Assembly: GCF_000622325.1 (NCBI RefSeq)
Contig: NZ_JASE01000005.1
Location: 1-64,000, forward strand
DNA from: Sulfitobacter geojensis
GTDB taxonomy: Bacteria > Pseudomonadota > Alphaproteobacteria > Rhodobacterales > Rhodobacteraceae
Length of the DNA: 64,000 nucleotides
Reading direction: 5' to 3'
The notes beneath the pieces were generated by a model, which was not told the origin of the DNA, ran no database searches, and saw only the letters and a program-made list of their open reading frames with translations. This document shows, piece by piece, positions 47,668 to 57,100 of the stretch. Made by a program: the position numbers and the translations under genes. How positions within the stretch are numbered: the stretch's first letter is position 1; every line of letters starts with the position of its first letter.

Positions 47668-48338
47668 CATTTTCACTTGTTGCCCGCTGCGCTGAGACAG
47701 GGATGTTTGGCGTTGCGATATCGTCCTCCTCGCCCGCTGTCGCTGCCCGCTGTTCCTATACCCGCGCCGGCGTTGGCGCAGTGGCGAGCCAGAACATCAC
47801 CGATCCGACGTTGGGACCTTTGGCGCTGGACCTGATGCAGAACGGCATGAGCGCAGCGCAGGCCGTGCAAGAGGTACGCGCGCAGGGCCGCTTTATCGAT
47901 TATCGTCAGGTGCTGGCGATTGATGCGCAGGGCACTACGGCGATCCATTCTGGGCCCAATTCGCTGGGCATCTGGACAGACGCCGCAGGGCTAAACGTGA
48001 TCTGTGCAGGGAACCTGCTGGCGAATGATGCTGTGCCGCAAGCGGTCGTCGACAGGTTTGAAGCGGCCACCGGCCATTTGGGCGACCGGTTGATTGCGTC
48101 TATGCGGGCAGGCCTTGCGGCCGGGGGTGAGTCGGGGCCGGTTCATTCGGCGGGGCTGCAACTGTGTGACAAGGTGGCGTGGCCTGTGGCCGACCTGCGC
48201 TGTGACTGGACCGACGCCTGCCCGATCGAAACTGTCGCAACCGCATGGGAAGTCTATAAACCGCAGCTTGACGCCTATGTTCAACGCGCCCTCGACCCGC
48301 GCGAAGCCCCGTCTTATGGCGTGCCGGGCGACGATTGA
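47664..48338 (+). CDS. DUF1028 family protein (Ntn-hydrolase-like fold)
   Basis: 224 residues starting TFSLVARCAETGMFGVAISSSSPAVAARC, with GVGAVASQNITDPTLG and AGNLLANDAVPQAV, all hallmarks of the DUF1028 family. The family has an Ntn-hydrolase-like fold but no established reaction. It is coupled to ridA by ATGA and is commonly co-located with RidA and amidohydrolase genes. Confidence 0.92.
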   Translation: MTFSLVARCAETGMFGVAISSSSPAVAARCSYTRAGVGAVASQNITDPTLGPLALDLMQNGMSAAQAVQEVRAQGRFIDYRQVLAIDAQGTTAIHSGPNSLGIWTDAAGLNVICAGNLLANDAVPQAVVDRFEAATGHLGDRLIASMRAGLAAGGESGPVHSAGLQLCDKVAWPVADLRCDWTDACPIETVATAWEVYKPQLDAYVQRALDPREAPSYGVPGDD

Positions 48339-48383
48339 CCCTCTGCGCTTGATCCCGGTGCCCGTTCAGGCGTAGCACTGCAT

Positions 48384-49313
48384 ATGCCCTTACGATTTAC
48401 CTTTCGGCAGTTGGAATATCTGGTCGCCGTAGGTGAGGCGGGCACTATCGCTATGGCATCGCAGCGGATCAATGTCTCCTCTCCCTCTATCTCTGCCGCG
48501 ATCAGCCAGCTGGAGGCAGAGTTCGGCACTTTGCTGTTCGTGCGTCACCACGCGCAGGGACTAACCCTGACACCGGGCGGCCAACGGATTTTCAACGAGG
48601 CAAAGCGCATTCTCGACAGGGCCGCCGCACTGAACGATCTGGCGAGCGACATTTCCGATCTTGCCCGCGGACCGATTTCAATTGGGGCGCTTTCAACCGT
48701 CGCGCCCTTGGTCAGCGCCGCATTCAGGCAGTCCTTTGAACACGCCTTTCCCGATGCGGATGTGACGCTAAGAGAAGGCCATCAGGTTGATCTGTTACGC
48801 ATGTTGGGACGTGCAGAGATTGACGTGGCAATCACCTATGATCTCGAAATCCCGAAAGACATCTCGTTCGATCCGCTGATCTCCCTGCCGCCTTTTGTGA
48901 TGCTGCCCCAATCGCACGCATTGGCAGACCGCACAGCACTCAGCCTGCATGATCTGCGCGGCGAACCGATGATCCTGTTGGATATGCCATTAAGTCGCGA
49001 TTATTTCCTGTCGATGTTTCATGCGGCAGGCGTGCGTCCTGTCATTGCAGAACGCACATCCGATATCTGGGTGGCGCGCAGTCTGGTGGCGAACGGGTTC
49101 GGCTTTGGTCTGGTGAACGTCCCTACCAAGCTGACGCAAGCGCCCGATGGTGAACCGCTTGTGTTCCTGCCTTTGACGGGGGATCACCGCGCGATGGTAC
49201 TCGGGCTGGCAACCAAGCGTTCCGCACACCGGTCCCGGATCCTCACTGCATTTTATGAACACGTTCAGAACCGTATGGCGCAAAACGGGTTGCCGGGGAT
49301 GACATCCGGTTAG
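48384..49313 (+). CDS. LysR-family transcriptional regulator
   Basis: 309 residues: N-terminal winged HTH (LEYLVAVGEAGTIAMASQRINVSSPSISAAISQLE, split here by no insert) followed by RHHAQGLTLTPGG, then a periplasmic-binding-like effector domain. It likely controls the preceding FMO-ridA-DUF1028 genes. It overlaps the convergent ArgE-like stop by four bases. Confidence 0.93.
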   Translation: MPLRFTFRQLEYLVAVGEAGTIAMASQRINVSSPSISAAISQLEAEFGTLLFVRHHAQGLTLTPGGQRIFNEAKRILDRAAALNDLASDISDLARGPISIGALSTVAPLVSAAFRQSFEHAFPDADVTLREGHQVDLLRMLGRAEIDVAITYDLEIPKDISFDPLISLPPFVMLPQSHALADRTALSLHDLRGEPMILLDMPLSRDYFLSMFHAAGVRPVIAERTSDIWVARSLVANGFGFGLVNVPTKLTQAPDGEPLVFLPLTGDHRAMVLGLATKRSAHRSRILTAFYEHVQNRMAQNGLPGMTSG

Positions 49314-50464
49314 ACGCCCGCGATCAGGCGGACCAACAACGCATCAAGCATCGCGTCACATTTTGCCAGCTGGTCAAGACCGATAAATTCGTCCGGCTTA
49401 TGCCCCTGCGCCATTGATCCCGGGCCACAAACAACTGTCGGGATATCCAGCACTGAGGAAAACAACCCGCCCTCGGTGCCAAAGGCAACTTTGGTCGTGC
49501 TGTTCGATCCTGTCAGGGATTTGACAAACCCCACCACCTGCGCATCGGGCGCGGTCCCCAAGGGCGGATAGGTGTTGCTCACCTGAACCCGAATATCCGC
49601 GTCGGGAAAATTGTTTCGCAAAGGAGAAAGCAATGCCACAGCCTGCGCTTCGATCTGTGCCATGATCGCTTTCGGGTCATCCTCCGGCAGGTTCCTGATT
49701 TCGAAGACGAAGGCGCAGGTGTTGGGAACGATGTTCAACGCAACGCCGCCGTCGATCTTTCCCACATGTAGCGTGGTATAAGGCACATCATAAGCGTCAT
49801 CCTGCCGGCTGTTTTCGGCAATGCCCGTTTGCAGGTCGCGGATCACGTTGATCATATCCACTGCCATATGGATGGCGTTCAGGGCCGTCGGGGCAAGCGC
49901 GGAATGGGCCTCGCGCCCGGTACAGGTAACGCGCGCTGCGGTCTTGCCTTTGTGGCCTGTCGCAACGGCCATCATGGTCGGTTCCCCCACAATGCAGAAC
50001 ATCGGACGAAACGGGGCCACGCGCAGCATGTCGATCATTGAGCGCACGCCGACACAGCCGATTTCCTCATCATAGGACAGCGCGATGTGCAGCGGCGTTT
50101 GCAGCTCTGCCTGTGCGGCATGCGAGGCGATGCGCAGCGTGCTGGCAACGAACCCCTTCATATCGGTGGTGCCGCGCCCGAACACCTTGCCTTTGCCCTG
50201 TGTCAGCTCAAATGGCGGTACGGTCCAGTTTTGTCCCTGCACAGGCACAACGTCTGTATGACCCGACAGCAACACGCCGGGGCGATCCTGCGGACCGATC
50301 GTGGCATAAAGGTTCGCTTTCTTGCCGCTTGTATCCTCGATGATCTGAACCGATGCACCAAGGTCGCGCAGGACATCGGCGCAATACTCGATCAAGGCCC
50401 GATTGGGATCAGCACTAATTGTCGGAAACGCGATGAGATGCTGAAGATGTTCAAGGGTCGTCAT
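49310..50464 (-). CDS. argE: Acetylornithine deacetylase-like M20 peptidase
   Basis: A metal-dependent deacylase: HTDVVPVQGQ with its His/Asp metal ligands, GRGTTDMKGF, DEEIGCVGV with the catalytic Glu, and GEPTMM. 384 residues, matching ArgE. In this catabolic setting it could act on another N-acyl amino acid instead of acetylornithine. ATG 50464 is chosen because it begins the typical N-terminus MTTLEHLQHLI. Confidence 0.87.
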   Translation of the reverse strand: MTTLEHLQHLIAFPTISADPNRALIEYCADVLRDLGASVQIIEDTSGKKANLYATIGPQDRPGVLLSGHTDVVPVQGQNWTVPPFELTQGKGKVFGRGTTDMKGFVASTLRIASHAAQAELQTPLHIALSYDEEIGCVGVRSMIDMLRVAPFRPMFCIVGEPTMMAVATGHKGKTAARVTCTGREAHSALAPTALNAIHMAVDMINVIRDLQTGIAENSRQDDAYDVPYTTLHVGKIDGGVALNIVPNTCAFVFEIRNLPEDDPKAIMAQIEAQAVALLSPLRNNFPDADIRVQVSNTYPPLGTAPDAQVVGFVKSLTGSNSTTKVAFGTEGGLFSSVLDIPTVVCGPGSMAQGHKPDEFIGLDQLAKCDAMLDALLVRLIAGV

Positions 50465-50656
50465 GACGGGCTCTTTCGCTTTTGGACTGCGTAGCAAATT
50501 AGCTGCATTTGGCCAGTCGTCCCTGTGGATGTGATGGTTAGTATGCGCCTAACCAAGGCTTTCGCACAGGGTCCTTGCCCCGTATTGCGCAAACTTGTTG
50601 AACTGGATGGGGATGTAACCCGCGCGGCGGGTTTTGTGCTATTGGGGATCAGCGAC

Positions 50657-52729
50657 ATGAAAAGAGACAGCCGGTATGACGTCTTGTTTGAACCGGTGGC
50701 AATCGGGCCGGTCACGGCGAAAAACCGGTTTTATCAGGTGCCCCATTGCAACGGTGGCGGTTACCGTGATCCTTCGGCTGTCGCAGAAATGCGCGGGATC
50801 AAGGCGCAGGGCGGTTGGGGCGTGATCTTTACCGAGCAATGCGAGATGCACCACACATCCGAAATCGCGCCGTTCATCGAATTGCGCCTTTGGGACGATA
50901 AAGACATCCCGATGATCGCCAAGATGGCCGACCGGATGAAAGAGCACGGGGCGCTTGCGGGAATTCAGTTGGCCTATTCCGGGATCAACGGGCCGAACCT
51001 GTACACCAAGGAAGTGCCGCTTGCACCTTCTGCCATGCCCATTCGCACCTTTACCAATGATCCCGTGCAGGCCCGCGCCTTGGACAAGCAGGACATCAAG
51101 AACCTGCGCCGTTGGTTTGTGAACGCCGCCATACGCTCACGTACGGCTGGATTTGATCTGATCTGTCTTTATGGAGCACATGGGTTTGGCATCTTTCAGC
51201 ACTTCCTGTCCACAGCGACCAATCACCGTACGGATGAGTATGGCGGAAGCCTTGAAAACCGCGCGCGGTTCGTGCGCGAGGTTGTCGAAGATGTCCGCGA
51301 GGCCGTCGGGGATACCATGGGCCTGACCCTGCGCCTGTCTTTGGACGAGATGATTGGCGATCTGGGGTTTGCGAATTCCGAGGTGCGTGATTTTGTCGAA
51401 ATGCACAAAGACCTGCCCGATCTTTGGGATCTCGCACATGGTGCATGGGAGGATTGTTCAGGGCCATCCCGATTTAGGGAAGAGGCCGCACAGTTTGATC
51501 TGGTCACAGGGATCAAATCGCTCACCTCGAAACCGGTTGTCGGGGTCGGACGGTTCACCAGTCCTGATGTGATGGTCAAACAAATCACCTCTGGCACGCT
51601 GGATTTCATCGGCTGTGCGCGGCCCTCGATTGCAGACCCCTTTCTGCCCAAAAAGGTGCAAGAGGGGCGCATCGACGACATCCGCGAATGCATCGGCTGC
51701 AACATCTGCATCACCGGCGATATGACGATGTCGATCAGCCGCTGCACCCAGAACCCGACGTTTATGGAAGAATGGCGCAAGGGCTGGCACCCCGAACAGA
51801 TGAACAGCAAGGGCGAAACCGCAAACGTGTTGATCGTTGGCGCGGGGCCGGCAGGGCTTGAGGCCGCACGTGCCTGTGCCGAACGGGGATATGACGTGGC
51901 CTTGGCCGAGGCCGGCGAGATGCTGGGTGGGCGCGTCACGCGCGAACGCAAACTGCCGGGACTTTCCGCATGGGGCCGTGTCGCCGATTACCGGACCTAT
52001 CAATTGTCACAGAAGGCGAATGTAGAAACCTACCTCGCCTCGAAACTCGACGCGGCACAGATTTTGGAGTTCGGGTTCGAAAACATCTGTATCGCTACCG
52101 GATCACACTGGCGTGCCGATGGCGTATCGCGCCAGCATGTCGTGCCCATGCCGATGAATGCGGCGATGCCTGTCTTTACCCCGGATGACCTGATGGCGGG
52201 GCGGCTCCCCAGCGGCAAGGTCACGGTTTATGATGACGATCACTACTACATGGGCGGCGTGCTGGCAGAGCTTTTGGTCCAAAAGGGATGCGACGTGACG
52301 CTGGTAACGCCCAGCGCCTATGTCTCGGATTGGACCAACAACACGCTGGAACAGGCAGAAATTCACAAGCGGCTGGTGCTGATGGGCGTCGACATTCAAC
52401 TGAACCGTGGCGTTGTTGCGGTGGGTGATGGATCGCTGAGCACCAATTGCACCTATACTGGGCTGACCCGCGAACAACCGGCGGATGCTGTGGTTATGGT
52501 CGCCTCCAGACGCTCGGATGATGGCCTGTACAAAGATTTAAAAGCGCGCGCGGCGGAATGGCAGGATGCTGGCATCAAATCGGTGCGCTTGATCGGTGAC
52601 GCAAATGCGCCCGGCCCGATCGCATGGGCGACCTATGCCGGTCATCGCTTTGCGCGGGAACTGGATGGCGAAGACATTGGCGATGCCCTGCCTTTCCGGC
52701 GCGAAATCGCAGAACTGGCGGCAGATTGA
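50657..52729 (+). CDS. Di-/trimethylamine dehydrogenase-like iron-sulfur flavoprotein
   Basis: An Old Yellow Enzyme-type FMN barrel fused to a 4Fe-4S site and an NAD/ADP-binding domain, oxidatively demethylating an N-methyl substrate. Cys31 in QVPHCNG corresponds to the TMADH cysteine bound to FMN. YGAH and DLWDLAHGAWED align with the active site, and CIGCNIC...RCTQNP supplies four cluster Cys. GAGPAGLEAARA starts the third domain. The residue matching TMADH Tyr60 is Gln61, as I recall for dimethylamine dehydrogenase. Other relatives demethylate betaines or N-methylproline. ATG 50657 has GGGGA upstream. Confidence 0.87.
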   Translation: MKRDSRYDVLFEPVAIGPVTAKNRFYQVPHCNGGGYRDPSAVAEMRGIKAQGGWGVIFTEQCEMHHTSEIAPFIELRLWDDKDIPMIAKMADRMKEHGALAGIQLAYSGINGPNLYTKEVPLAPSAMPIRTFTNDPVQARALDKQDIKNLRRWFVNAAIRSRTAGFDLICLYGAHGFGIFQHFLSTATNHRTDEYGGSLENRARFVREVVEDVREAVGDTMGLTLRLSLDEMIGDLGFANSEVRDFVEMHKDLPDLWDLAHGAWEDCSGPSRFREEAAQFDLVTGIKSLTSKPVVGVGRFTSPDVMVKQITSGTLDFIGCARPSIADPFLPKKVQEGRIDDIRECIGCNICITGDMTMSISRCTQNPTFMEEWRKGWHPEQMNSKGETANVLIVGAGPAGLEAARACAERGYDVALAEAGEMLGGRVTRERKLPGLSAWGRVADYRTYQLSQKANVETYLASKLDAAQILEFGFENICIATGSHWRADGVSRQHVVPMPMNAAMPVFTPDDLMAGRLPSGKVTVYDDDHYYMGGVLAELLVQKGCDVTLVTPSAYVSDWTNNTLEQAEIHKRLVLMGVDIQLNRGVVAVGDGSLSTNCTYTGLTREQPADAVVMVASRRSDDGLYKDLKARAAEWQDAGIKSVRLIGDANAPGPIAWATYAGHRFARELDGEDIGDALPFRREIAELAAD

Positions 52730-54087
52730 TGACCAACCCAACCCCCCGTTTCGATGGATTTCCATCAGACCCTGACAGCTTGAACCGTATTCTGGAGTGG
52801 ACGCGAACACGCATTCTGCAAGGGCCCGATCCGCGCAACGGTGCGCAAACACCGGCGGCACTGGACGCCAAAATTGGCGGCTCGATCACCGCTGACGGGA
52901 TGGACCCACAGGCGGCTTTTGCCCTGTTTTCCGACGTGATCGTTCCCTCAACGCGGCCTTTCAATCATCCGACCAGCCTTGCGTTCGTGGCAGCGGCACC
53001 CACCCCTGCGTCACTGGCGTTTGATGCAGCCCTCGGCGCGGCAGAGATTTTTGCCGGCAACTGGGACGGAGGATCGGGGGCCATCCATGCCGAGAACCAG
53101 ACCCTTGCGTGGCTCGCCGGGCTGGCCGGTTGGTCAAAGGATGCAGGCGGTGTGTTTGTGTCGGGCGGCACGATGGGCAACCTGTCCGCGCTGCATGCGG
53201 CGCGAATGGCATGGGTGAATGCGGGTAAACCACGGCCCGACAGGTTTCGCATCCTGTGCAGCGAACAGGCCCACAGCAGCATCGAAGCCGTGGCACAGGT
53301 CATGGACGCCGAGGTGGTGAAGGTTTCCTCCGACGCAACAGGTCGGATCATTCCCGCCAAAGCCCAAGAGGCATTGGCCGATACATCCGGTGTGTTCGCG
53401 ATCGTTGCCAATGCCGGCGCGACCAACTGCGGTGCGGTGGATGACCTGCGCGCCCTTGCGGAACTCGCGACGCAACACAGCCTTTGGCTGCATGTGGACG
53501 GCGCTTATGGCCTTGCCGCGATGGCCGATCCTGCGCTGCGCCAACAATTTGACGGTATCGAACGCGCGGACAGTTTCATCGTTGATCCGCACAAGTGGTT
53601 CTTTGCCCCCTATGACAGCTGCGCCTTGGTATACCGCGACCCGATCAAGGGCGCGCAAGCGCATGGGCAAAAGGGCGTCTATCTTGATACGCTGGATCAG
53701 GCCGCATGGAACCCGTCCGATTATGCGTTGCACCTGACGCGGCGCGCGCGGGGGTTGCCCTTGTGGTTCTCGCTTGTGACCTATGGCACTCTTGCCTATG
53801 GCGCGGCGATTGCCAAAACCTGCGAGATTGCCCAGCAGATCGCGGACGGCATCGACAATATGGACGGGCTGGAGTTGATCCTGGGACCGCAACTTACCGT
53901 GATCCTGTTTCGCCCCCACACCATGTCAGCCGCTGATCTGGATTACTGGGCCGAAGCGCAACGGCGCAGCGGCGCGTTGTTATGTTTGCCCACCACCTGG
54001 CGCGGGCAAAAGGTGCTGCGCATCTGTGTGGTGAACCCTGAAACGGACCCCGACTATGTTTTGGAGGTTCTGGAAACGCTGACCTGA
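52729..54087 (+). CDS. PLP-dependent decarboxylase (group II)
   Basis: An aromatic-L-amino-acid/glutamate decarboxylase-type fold-I PLP enzyme of 452 residues. It has SGGTMGNLSALHAAR, HSSIEAVAQ, the PLP-binding Asp in HVDGAYGL, and the Schiff-base Lys in DPHKWFFAPYDS. Its ATG shares a base with the flavoprotein TGA (TGATG), so the two are translationally coupled and probably act in one pathway. The substrate amino acid cannot be read. Confidence 0.9.
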   Translation: MTNPTPRFDGFPSDPDSLNRILEWTRTRILQGPDPRNGAQTPAALDAKIGGSITADGMDPQAAFALFSDVIVPSTRPFNHPTSLAFVAAAPTPASLAFDAALGAAEIFAGNWDGGSGAIHAENQTLAWLAGLAGWSKDAGGVFVSGGTMGNLSALHAARMAWVNAGKPRPDRFRILCSEQAHSSIEAVAQVMDAEVVKVSSDATGRIIPAKAQEALADTSGVFAIVANAGATNCGAVDDLRALAELATQHSLWLHVDGAYGLAAMADPALRQQFDGIERADSFIVDPHKWFFAPYDSCALVYRDPIKGAQAHGQKGVYLDTLDQAAWNPSDYALHLTRRARGLPLWFSLVTYGTLAYGAAIAKTCEIAQQIADGIDNMDGLELILGPQLTVILFRPHTMSAADLDYWAEAQRRSGALLCLPTTWRGQKVLRICVVNPETDPDYVLEVLETLT

Positions 54088-54118
54088 AAGCCGCAGGCCA
54101 TCACAGCCTGCCGCTTTT
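54087..54118. terminator. Bidirectional terminator between convergent genes
   Basis: AAAGCCGCAGGC (54087-54098) pairs with GCCTGCCGCTTT (54106-54117) with one mismatch across a seven-base loop, with T on both outgoing strands. It separates the decarboxylase from the convergent RTX gene. Confidence 0.65.
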
Positions 54119-54131
54119 CATAATCAGGTGT

Positions 54132-57100
54132 TTAGCCCCCGCGGTAATGGCGATCGCCCATCGCAATCTTGAAAATCTCTGCCTCACGCGCTTTTAGGCA
54201 ATTGCGCGCGGTGTCGCCATGCGCCCCACTGTTCCATCGCAATTCGGGAAAGATCGCAAACAGCTCTTCGCGACCTGCCTCGGCAATCACATCCAGACCG
54301 GTATCATTCGCATGGAAACTTTCCGACGCCTGACCATCCGAATAGATCACCTCGTGGTGGTCGAACATAAGATGGAAATAGGTGACTTCCGCGCAGGGCC
54401 GTTCCCGCACGGTGGTTCCGTTGATCAGGAATTTGGCAGGGATCAGTACCGCCGCTTCGCCAAAGAACAGTTCAGCCTGATATCCCGAGATCAAGACGCG
54501 GTGCTGTGGCGACACAAGAAGCGGCCGCTTGGCACCGTTCAAAACGCCGGTTTCAAAAAAGACCGGCGCAAGGTTTCCACGTCCCGGAACAGTGCGTTGT
54601 CCGATCCATCTGATGGGCTGGAATCCGTTATCCTCGGTCAAGACCAGATCGCCGATGTACAGCGTTTCGATGGGCCGGTACCCCGCCTCCGTTAGAATTT
54701 GCGCGCCTTTGGTAAAGCAGACAACACCGGTGTTTTCCGCCGTCAGGCCGGAGCTGTCAGCCGACACCCCTTGCAACACCAATGAGTCTGCGCCGAACTG
54801 GGTGTTGTCCGAATAATCCGCCGCATTCGACTGGTTGAGAATGCCATCGTCAGCCTGATCCGCGTGCAGCTCGGCGATGTTATCGTAATAGCCGGAGAGG
54901 TCGACAAAGTCGTTGTTGCTGGCGTCACCGTCCGTGAGCGTTCCGGTCGCACCGAAGTTAAAGTCGGCAATCGTGTCGTTCCCGCCGCTGATGACAAACA
55001 CATCGTTGCCTTCACTGCCCGTCAGGCTGTCGTTGTCGAAACCCCCGTCAATGGTGTCATTCCCGAGCCCGCCAAGAATGCTGTCATCGCCTTCTTGCCC
55101 CGACAAGTTATCGTTGCCCGCACCCCCATCGACAAGGTCATCGCCAAGGCCCGCAATAACCCGATCGTCATCCGCGCCTGCACGCACGGTATCGTTTCCA
55201 AGACCGGCATCAATAAAATCATTCCCGCCGCCTGCCACGATTGAATCGTTATCCGATCCGTCCAAATGGTCGCTATTGTCGACGCGGTCCCCTTCGGGAT
55301 CCCCCAGATAGGATCCGTCGATTCGGTCATCACCGGACGTCCCTTGGACAATAAAGTCCGGCACCGTAGCCACGCCGGGAATGCCAATGGATTGCAATGC
55401 CGCGGCATTATCAAGCTGCGCGGCCGTAACTCCGACAAGGGTGATTGTTTCACCGCCCGGGAATGTCAGGACCGCATCACCGGTCCCGTCCCCGTTGGTA
55501 TCGGTTACCACCACATCATCCGTCGTTACCGGCGTTGTGCCGCCGTCGCTGGTCAGATCAGACACATCCAGCTGGTCGTTCGTTGTGCCATCGCCACTGT
55601 CGGTCAGATCAAAGGCCTGTACCGCATCCGAACCGGAACCGTCACCCAAAACCAAGGTATCGCGGCCACCGCCCAAAACGATGTTTTCGATCTCGATAAA
55701 GTTGGCGGTGTCCGTACCATCGCTGACCGTACCGGTTTCCGCATTGGCATCGCGCAGATCAACGGTCGTTGCGGTGGTAACAAGACTGAGGTCCAACGTA
55801 TCACCGACGTCTTCATCCAGATTGCTGCCATCGATGGTGTCTGCGCCAAAATTGTCCTCAAGGAAAAACGTGTCGTCGTCACCAGATCCGAACAACTGGT
55901 CATTACCCGTGCCGCCATAGATCAAGTCGTCGCCGCCCTGCCCGTCCAGACTGTCGTTCCCCGCACCGCCATAAATCGTGTCCGTGCTGATCGAATAGCC
56001 GCCCACAACCGTGTCGTCGCCATCCCCGGCATAGACCAGATCGCTGTCGTTATCGGCGTCGATGAAGTCATTGCCTGCACCACCTTCGATGGTGTCATTG
56101 CCGTACCAGCCCTCAAGCCAGTCGTTGCCGTCACCACCACGGATAAGGTCGTCTTCGTAGCCGCCGTTCAGGAAATCGTCGCCAAGCCCGCCGTCCAGCG
56201 TATCATTGCCGTCTTGCCCCCAGAGCGTGTCATTGCCAATGCCACCGGTCAGTTGATCCGCGTCCGTGCCGCCATCCAAACTGTCGGCCCCGTCGCCGCC
56301 CAGCAAGGTATCCGCACCGCTTTCACCAAACAGTGAATCGTTGCCCAGCCCGCCCTCGACATAGTCGTTACCGGTTTCTGCATAGACGATGTCATTGCCA
56401 GTACCGGCATCAACCGTATCATCACCAACCCCCGCGGCTATCGTGTCATCGCCACCGCCCGCCTCGATGCTGTCATCGTTAGACCCGTCGAAGTGGTCGT
56501 TGTTGTCGACCTGATCCCCGTCGGGATCGCCGCCATATCCTGCATTGATCAATTCGCCCGCTTCGGTGCCTTCAACGATAAAGTCGGGCACCGCGGGGGC
56601 AGGAATGCCCATGGCCGCAAGTTGCGCCTGGCTCGAGACTTCCGAGGGATCCACGCCCCTTAGTGTGATGCTTTCACCGTTGGGAAAGTTCAGGATCGCA
56701 TCGCCCGTCCCATCGCCGTTGGTGTCACTGACCACCACGGTATCCGTCGTTACCAACACGCCATAGCCATCCGTCAGGGCGGTCACATCAACCCTGTCGT
56801 TACCTTGATATGCGCCGCCACCCAAATCGGTCGGCGTTTCGAACCCTTCGATAAAATCATTGCCGAACGAATTCGTCAGCACCAACGTGTCATTGTCGCC
56901 GTCCGTCGCCGAAAAGTCCTGTGTCAGACCCATCGCGATGATGTCGTTGCCGCGCCCACCTGATAGCGTGTCCGCGCCTTCACCACCGTCCAGAATTTGC
57001 TGGATGTTAGAAGCGTCAGCCTTGATCACATCATTGCCCTGACCGCCCATAATATGTTCGATCTCGGAAAAGGTGACGGTGCCGGAACCATCGGTCATTG

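Noticed and set aside
55266..56336. Long plus-strand frame rich in Val/Ile/Ala
   Set aside because: Antisense of RTX nonapeptide codons, which open all frames because of Gly/Asp codon bias.
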